Shown here: positions 61,003-64,000 of the stretch, piece by piece
Layout: each line of letters begins with the position of its first letter
Numbering within the stretch: the first letter of the stretch is position 1
NCBI GenBank assembly: GCA_036563895.1
Contig: DATCLN010000215.1
Span: forward strand, 1-64,000
Origin: ZCTH02-B3 sp036563895
Lineage (GTDB): Bacteria > Bacillota > Bacilli > Paenibacillales > Paenibacillaceae
Direction of reading: 5' to 3'
DNA: 64,000 nucleotides
Made by a program: the position numbers and the translations under genes
Notes under the pieces: model-generated
What the model was told of the DNA's origin: nothing
What the model saw: the letters and a program-made list of their open reading frames with translations, nothing else
The model's database searches: none

Positions 61003-61707
61003 TTACTTCTCCTTCTCCGAAAAGGTTCTTGCCGCCTCCCGGCTCCATTCGACGATCCGGGCGACGACCTCGTCGACGCCCATGCCCGTCGTGTCGAGAA
61101 ACCTGGCATCCGGCGCGCGGAGAAGGGGAGCAAACTCCCGTTCTTCATCCAGGCGGTCCCTTTCCGCCATTTCGCGTTCCAGCTGCTCGAGGGACACGCC
61201 CGCACCCCCGCCCAGCTGCCGGTACCGCCTAAGCGCCCGCTCCCGGGGCGACGCGGTCAGGAACACTTTCAGTTCCGCGTCCGGCAGCACGTGGGTGCCG
61301 ATGTCCCTGCCGTCCATGACCACTCCCTTGCCTTTGGCCATGGCCCGCTGCAGCTCGGCCATCCTTTTGCGGACGGACCCGATGCCGGCGACGCGGGCGA
61401 CGGCCCGGTTGACTTCGTGCGTCCGCAACCGGTCGGTCACGTCGCGGCCGTCGACCAGCACCCGCTGCCCGTCGGGCCCCGGAATCAGCTCGATATGAAG
61501 GCGCTGGACCAGCCGCTCGATCGCCTCCTCATCCTCGGGCGACAGGCCGGCTTCCAGCGCCATCAGGGTTACGGCGCGATACATGGCTCCCGTGTCCACA
61601 TACACGTACCGGAGAGCGTTTGCCACGAGCCGGGCGACCGTGCTTTTGCCCGCCCCGGCGGGCCCGTCGATGGCGATGTTGATTCGGTACGTCCCAGGAG
61701 CGTCCAT
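61003..61707 (-). CDS. cmk: Cytidylate kinase
   Basis: Phosphorylates CMP and dCMP. 234 residues. The P-loop GPAGAGKS is at 15-22, with DTGAMYR and DGRDIGT typical of the family. Start ATG 61707 is chosen because GGGAGGA lies about 12 nt upstream, or TTG one codon before; a frame-mate ATG at 61752 has no ribosome site. A promoter is 65 nt upstream. It is followed directly by plsC. Confidence 0.95.
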   Translation of the reverse strand: MDAPGTYRINIAIDGPAGAGKSTVARLVANALRYVYVDTGAMYRAVTLMALEAGLSPEDEEAIERLVQRLHIELIPGPDGQRVLVDGRDVTDRLRTHEVNRAVARVAGIGSVRKRMAELQRAMAKGKGVVMDGRDIGTHVLPDAELKVFLTASPRERALRRYRQLGGGAGVSLEQLEREMAERDRLDEEREFAPLLRAPDARFLDTTGMGVDEVVARIVEWSREAARTFSEKEK

Positions 61708-61772
61708 CAAAGGGGCAATGTCCTCCCGATCAACCGCGCAGGCAATGGACATCCCGCGCGAAGAATGAGGAA

Positions 61773-61801
61773 ATTATACCATACCGCCTGTGCGGATGCA
61801 A
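61773..61801 (-). promoter_or_regulatory. Promoter of cmk-plsC-ypfD
   Basis: TTGCAT (61796-61801), 17 nt, then TGGTATAAT with a perfect -10 (61773-61778) on the minus strand. Confidence 0.8.
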
Positions 61802-61849
61802 AAACCGAAAACCCGCACGGACCGCAACTGCCGGGCGTTTGTGCCGCAT

Positions 61850-62098
61850 TCAGAGGATGTCCGCGGCCGGCACTCCCTCCCGCGTCTCCTCCTCCACCAG
61901 CCAGACCCGAAGCTCCGGAACCCGGAGCAGGGCCTGAAACAGCGCGAGCAGTACGGCCAGGACGACGATCCAGCGGATGAGCCGCCGCTCGATCCCGCCG
62001 GACCAGCGAAGGAACGCGTCCCGGTACCTGCGCGCGTCACGGCCGTCCGCGCCCGGATTTGCGCGCGGCCCGTCCCGGTGATTCCCGGTTGGCTTCAT
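61850..62098 (-). CDS. ypfB: YpfB-like membrane protein (DUF5359)
   Basis: 82 residues: a hydrophilic Arg-rich first half, one transmembrane helix (about 45-62, WIVVLAVLLALFQALL), then an acidic end. It matches YpfB by topology and place before cmk. ATG 62098 has GGAAGGA 8 nt upstream. The ypfA gene that stands between ypeB and ypfB in B. subtilis is missing. Confidence 0.75.
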   Translation of the reverse strand: MKPTGNHRDGPRANPGADGRDARRYRDAFLRWSGGIERRLIRWIVVLAVLLALFQALLRVPELRVWLVEEETREGVPAADIL

Positions 62099-62159
62099 TA
62101 TACCATGTCCTTCCCCAATTTGGCATTGAAACCTATGGAAAAAATAGAGAATCGGCAGC

Positions 62160-62184
62160 AAAAAAGCCGGCGTCATCCGCCGGC
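62160..62184 (-). terminator. Terminator overlapping the end of ypeB
   Basis: A perfect seven-base-pair GCCGGCG/CGCCGGC stem with a GATGA loop, followed by six T on the minus strand. The ypeB stop codon lies in the loop, so the stem is partly coding. Confidence 0.9.
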
Positions 62185-63552
62185 CGTCCCTTCCTGCCTG
62201 TCCGGAAGCCGTTCCACCGATTCTTCGACCCCCGTCTCGGCGTTCATGAAGATGCGGTACGTCGAACCGTTTATCCGCCCGGTAAACACGTGACAGAGGA
62301 CCGGCTCGTGCACGTCGTTTTCGATGACGCCCATGTGGTGTTCCTCCAGCCGGAAGCCGCCGTTCAGGCCGCGCCTGGCCTCGTCCGCTCCGATCCTCGC
62401 CGGGCGGGCGGCCACCTCCTTCGCCTCCGCGGGCGCGAACACGTGATCCGCCGCCTGGAGGCCGACAATTTCCCCGTTATCCAGCGCCACCCGCACGGTG
62501 ATCTTGTCGGGGTAGATGCGCACGCCGTTCTCCTCGGCCGAAAACGCGAAGGACGCCACCCGCCCGTATCGGTCCGCCGAAACCGGCGTCATCCCGTCCA
62601 GCCCCGTCCGTTCCAGGAAGCGGGCCGCCGCCTCCTGCGCTTCCCGCATCCCGATCCGCGGCTCGCCCGGCTCGCGCAGCCGGACATAGCGCAGCAGGTG
62701 TCCGCCTTTCCGCGTGAAATCGAGCCGGATCTCCGTGCCGTCCCCGCCGTCCGCCGTGACGGCGAATCCGGGAAGTTCCGTCCCGGTACCGTATTCCTCG
62801 ACCCGCATCCCGCCGCCGGCAAGCCGCCCGAGTCCGGCCTTCCGAAGAAATTCCCGCGCCTTCGCTTCCGCTTCCTCCGCGGTGACGGGCATCCCTTCCA
62901 GGTCGTTCTCCGAGCGCTTCCGCTCCGCGGTGAGCACGGACGGGCTCCAGTTGCCGTCAGGATAGGACCCGGCCTTCCGGTCCAGGGTGCGGAAGCCGTC
63001 AATGATGGCGCTGTCGTAGGGCTCCCTTTCCGTGGCCAGAGCGACCTCCACGTCCATCCACCGCAGCCGCTGACGGATCACGTCGTTCTGCAGCCGGTCC
63101 AGCTCGCCGCCGATTTCCTCTGATGCTTGGTACAGGGACTTGAGCGCCTTGATCTCCTCTTCCGTCAGCGGCTGTTTTTTCAAATCCCGCACGGCTGTAT
63201 GGTAGGCGAAATCGGACAGCCGCGCCAGGAATTGCTCGGCCTTGTTCAGCGGCATCATGGCCAGCGGGAGCTGGCTGATGTCGCTTTGCGCCTCGCTGGT
63301 GAGCCGCCAGACGTTGATGAGGCCTTTGCGGTGCATCCCGTCCGATTTTTCGGAAACGGCCAGCGTGCGCCCGAGCTCCTCGTGCAGGCGGTTCATCCGC
63401 TGCGTCAGGTCGTGGAACGCCCGCTGGTACGTGTTTTCCGCCTTGATCAGAATCGCGTTTTTTTCCTGGTGTTCCTGGTATCCCCAAACAATCGCTCCCG
63501 CAAACAGAAATGCGAAAACCGGAAAAAACACCCGGCTCAAACGTCCGTACAT
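62173..63552 (-). CDS. ypeB: Germination protein YpeB
   Basis: Needed in Bacillus spores to bring in and hold the cortex-lytic enzyme SleB. 459 residues: one N-terminal transmembrane helix (about 8-24), a helical N-terminal domain, and three PepSY-like units in the C-terminal half (for example EAEAKAREFLRKAG and MREAQEAAARFLERTG). The gene sleB, which stands just before ypeB in B. subtilis, is not here. ATG 63552 has AAAGGAG 11 nt upstream. A terminator lies inside its last codons. Confidence 0.93.
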   Translation of the reverse strand: MYGRLSRVFFPVFAFLFAGAIVWGYQEHQEKNAILIKAENTYQRAFHDLTQRMNRLHEELGRTLAVSEKSDGMHRKGLINVWRLTSEAQSDISQLPLAMMPLNKAEQFLARLSDFAYHTAVRDLKKQPLTEEEIKALKSLYQASEEIGGELDRLQNDVIRQRLRWMDVEVALATEREPYDSAIIDGFRTLDRKAGSYPDGNWSPSVLTAERKRSENDLEGMPVTAEEAEAKAREFLRKAGLGRLAGGGMRVEEYGTGTELPGFAVTADGGDGTEIRLDFTRKGGHLLRYVRLREPGEPRIGMREAQEAAARFLERTGLDGMTPVSADRYGRVASFAFSAEENGVRIYPDKITVRVALDNGEIVGLQAADHVFAPAEAKEVAARPARIGADEARRGLNGGFRLEEHHMGVIENDVHEPVLCHVFTGRINGSTYRIFMNAETGVEESVERLPDRQEGTAGG

Positions 63553-63617
63553 GACACGCCGGCTCCTTTCGCCCCGTTGGCCTTTTTTGCCGTTAGTTTG
63601 GGAGAAAGAAGCCGGCT

Positions 63618-63776
63618 TTATGCGTCTTCCACCTGGATGTCAAAGTCTTCGGTGTTGTCGCAAAGGCACATTTTGAATCCGGTTTCGATGCGATCCTTTT
63701 CCTTTCGGCCGCGCAGCACGAATCTCTCGCCGCATCGCCTGCAGCGGATGGTCACTTTCACCCGTCGGCCGGCCAT
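63618..63776 (-). CDS. Small cysteine-rich protein, possible zinc ribbon
   Basis: 52 residues, short and basic, starting MAGRRVKVTIRCRRCGERF, with CRRC (12-15) and MCLCDN (C37, C39), which could bind one zinc. The end is acidic (EDFDIQVEDA). I do not know a named family. ATG 63776 has GAGGGGG 8 nt upstream. It lies between prsW and ypeB, where B. subtilis has sleB. Confidence 0.65.
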   Translation of the reverse strand: MAGRRVKVTIRCRRCGERFVLRGRKEKDRIETGFKMCLCDNTEDFDIQVEDA

Positions 63777-63826
63777 CGGTGTCCCCCTCGCGCTCGTATC
63801 CTTTATCCGCAGTATGTCCCGCCCCC

Positions 63827-64000
63827 TCAGGAATTAACCTCTTCCTCGCGCTTTAGCAGGCGAAACGGCGAAACGGCGTGGGCGCGGTGCACGAAGCGGA
63901 TGCCGCCGACCCACAGGAGAAACATGAACGGCACGACGAGCCACACCATCGAAGCGGAAAATACGGCAAGGGTCAGGTAGTCGTAAATTCCATGCGCAAG
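63827..64000 (-). CDS. prsW: PrsW-family intramembrane protease, C-terminal end
   Basis: 57 codons and a stop; the gene runs off the window at 64000. LAHGIYDYL begins the visible part, like the His-containing motif of PrsW (HGLYDF type), then a membrane helix (ASMVWLVVPFMFLLWVGG) and a basic end. PrsW cleaves an anti-sigma factor in B. subtilis. The place before ypeB fits the B. subtilis order prsW-sleB-ypeB. Confidence 0.8.
   Translation of the reverse strand, partial: LAHGIYDYLTLAVFSASMVWLVVPFMFLLWVGGIRFVHRAHAVSPFRLLKREEEVNS

Noticed and set aside
58756..61980. A 1074-codon open frame on the plus strand
   Set aside because: It is antisense to ypfD, plsC and cmk and is built of His/Arg/Gln-rich simple sequence.
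62089..62098. TGGTATAAT at the start of ypfB as a promoter
   Set aside because: The element overlaps the ypfB ATG, so transcription would start inside the gene; no -35 fits. It resembles the cmk promoter by chance or decay.

Overview
The window is a contiguous, gene-dense chromosomal segment from a high-G+C, endospore-forming Bacillota. Gene content and order point to a Paenibacillaceae-like organism. Sporulation and spore genes are present (spoIVA, ypeB, ypjB, a stage VI protein F, the YIEGIA cluster), together with a low-G+C-Gram-positive Rex, a bacillithiol gene (bshA) and strong GGAGG-type ribosome sites. The gene order closely follows the Bacillus subtilis spoIVA-hbs-mtrB-hepS-menG-hepT-ndk-cheR-aro-trp-hisC-tyrA-qcr-ypj-dapB-mgsA-bshA-cca-birA-pan-dinG block. 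All genes but one (a YitT-family gene at 21077-21991) are on the minus strand. I saw no insertion sequence, prophage, CRISPR array or rRNA; there is one tRNA (Pro, GGG).

Layout from high to low coordinates, which is the direction of transcription. 64000-58200: the 3' end of prsW, a 52-residue cysteine-rich protein, ypeB, ypfB, cmk, plsC, an S1-repeat protein, then yphA preceded by a 36-bp tandem repeat array. 58200-49900: the YIEGIA protein and its small partner, der, plsY, gpsA, a stage VI sporulation protein F, yphE, yphF, spoIVA (with a sigma-E-like promoter), HU, tRNA-Pro and mtrB (TRAP). 49700-44000: hepS, menG, ubiA/mqnP, ubiX, mqnA and hepT in one overlapping operon that indicates menaquinone synthesis by the futalosine route. 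44000-30500: ndk, cheR and the aromatic supraoperon aroC-aroB-aroH-trpEDCFBA-hisC-tyrA. In front of trpE lies a leader with a 5' stem-loop, five GAG triplets at 2-nt spacing, and a terminator whose 5' arm is complementary to those triplets. This is a TRAP attenuator, and TRAP itself is encoded 10 kb upstream.

30500-19000: a probable small RNA, an ECF sigma/zinc anti-sigma pair, a histidine phosphatase, an unrecognised 431-residue protein, an IDEAL-domain protein, ypiF, qcrABC (menaquinol:cytochrome c reductase), ypjA, ypjB, the YitT gene, a MazG-like protein, a TPR protein and dapB. 19000-6600: mgsA, bshA, cca, birA, a long structured RNA or leader, panBCD, a TPR protein, dinG, rex, mtaD and tseB/ypmB. 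6600-1: an AT-rich regulatory island, a two-gene module of a short FtsH-like protease and a single-pass membrane partner, a second sigma/anti-sigma pair, a divergent 3-hydroxyacyl-CoA dehydrogenase and ackA, then possibly the first codons of another gene.

Many adjacent genes overlap by 4 nt (ATGA, GTGA or TTGA) and several use GTG or TTG starts, so translational coupling is common. The region is mostly conserved housekeeping. The points most worth a second look are the complete TRAP system, the long RNA between birA and panB, the small RNA after tyrA, the possible split FtsH, and the 36-bp tandem repeats.
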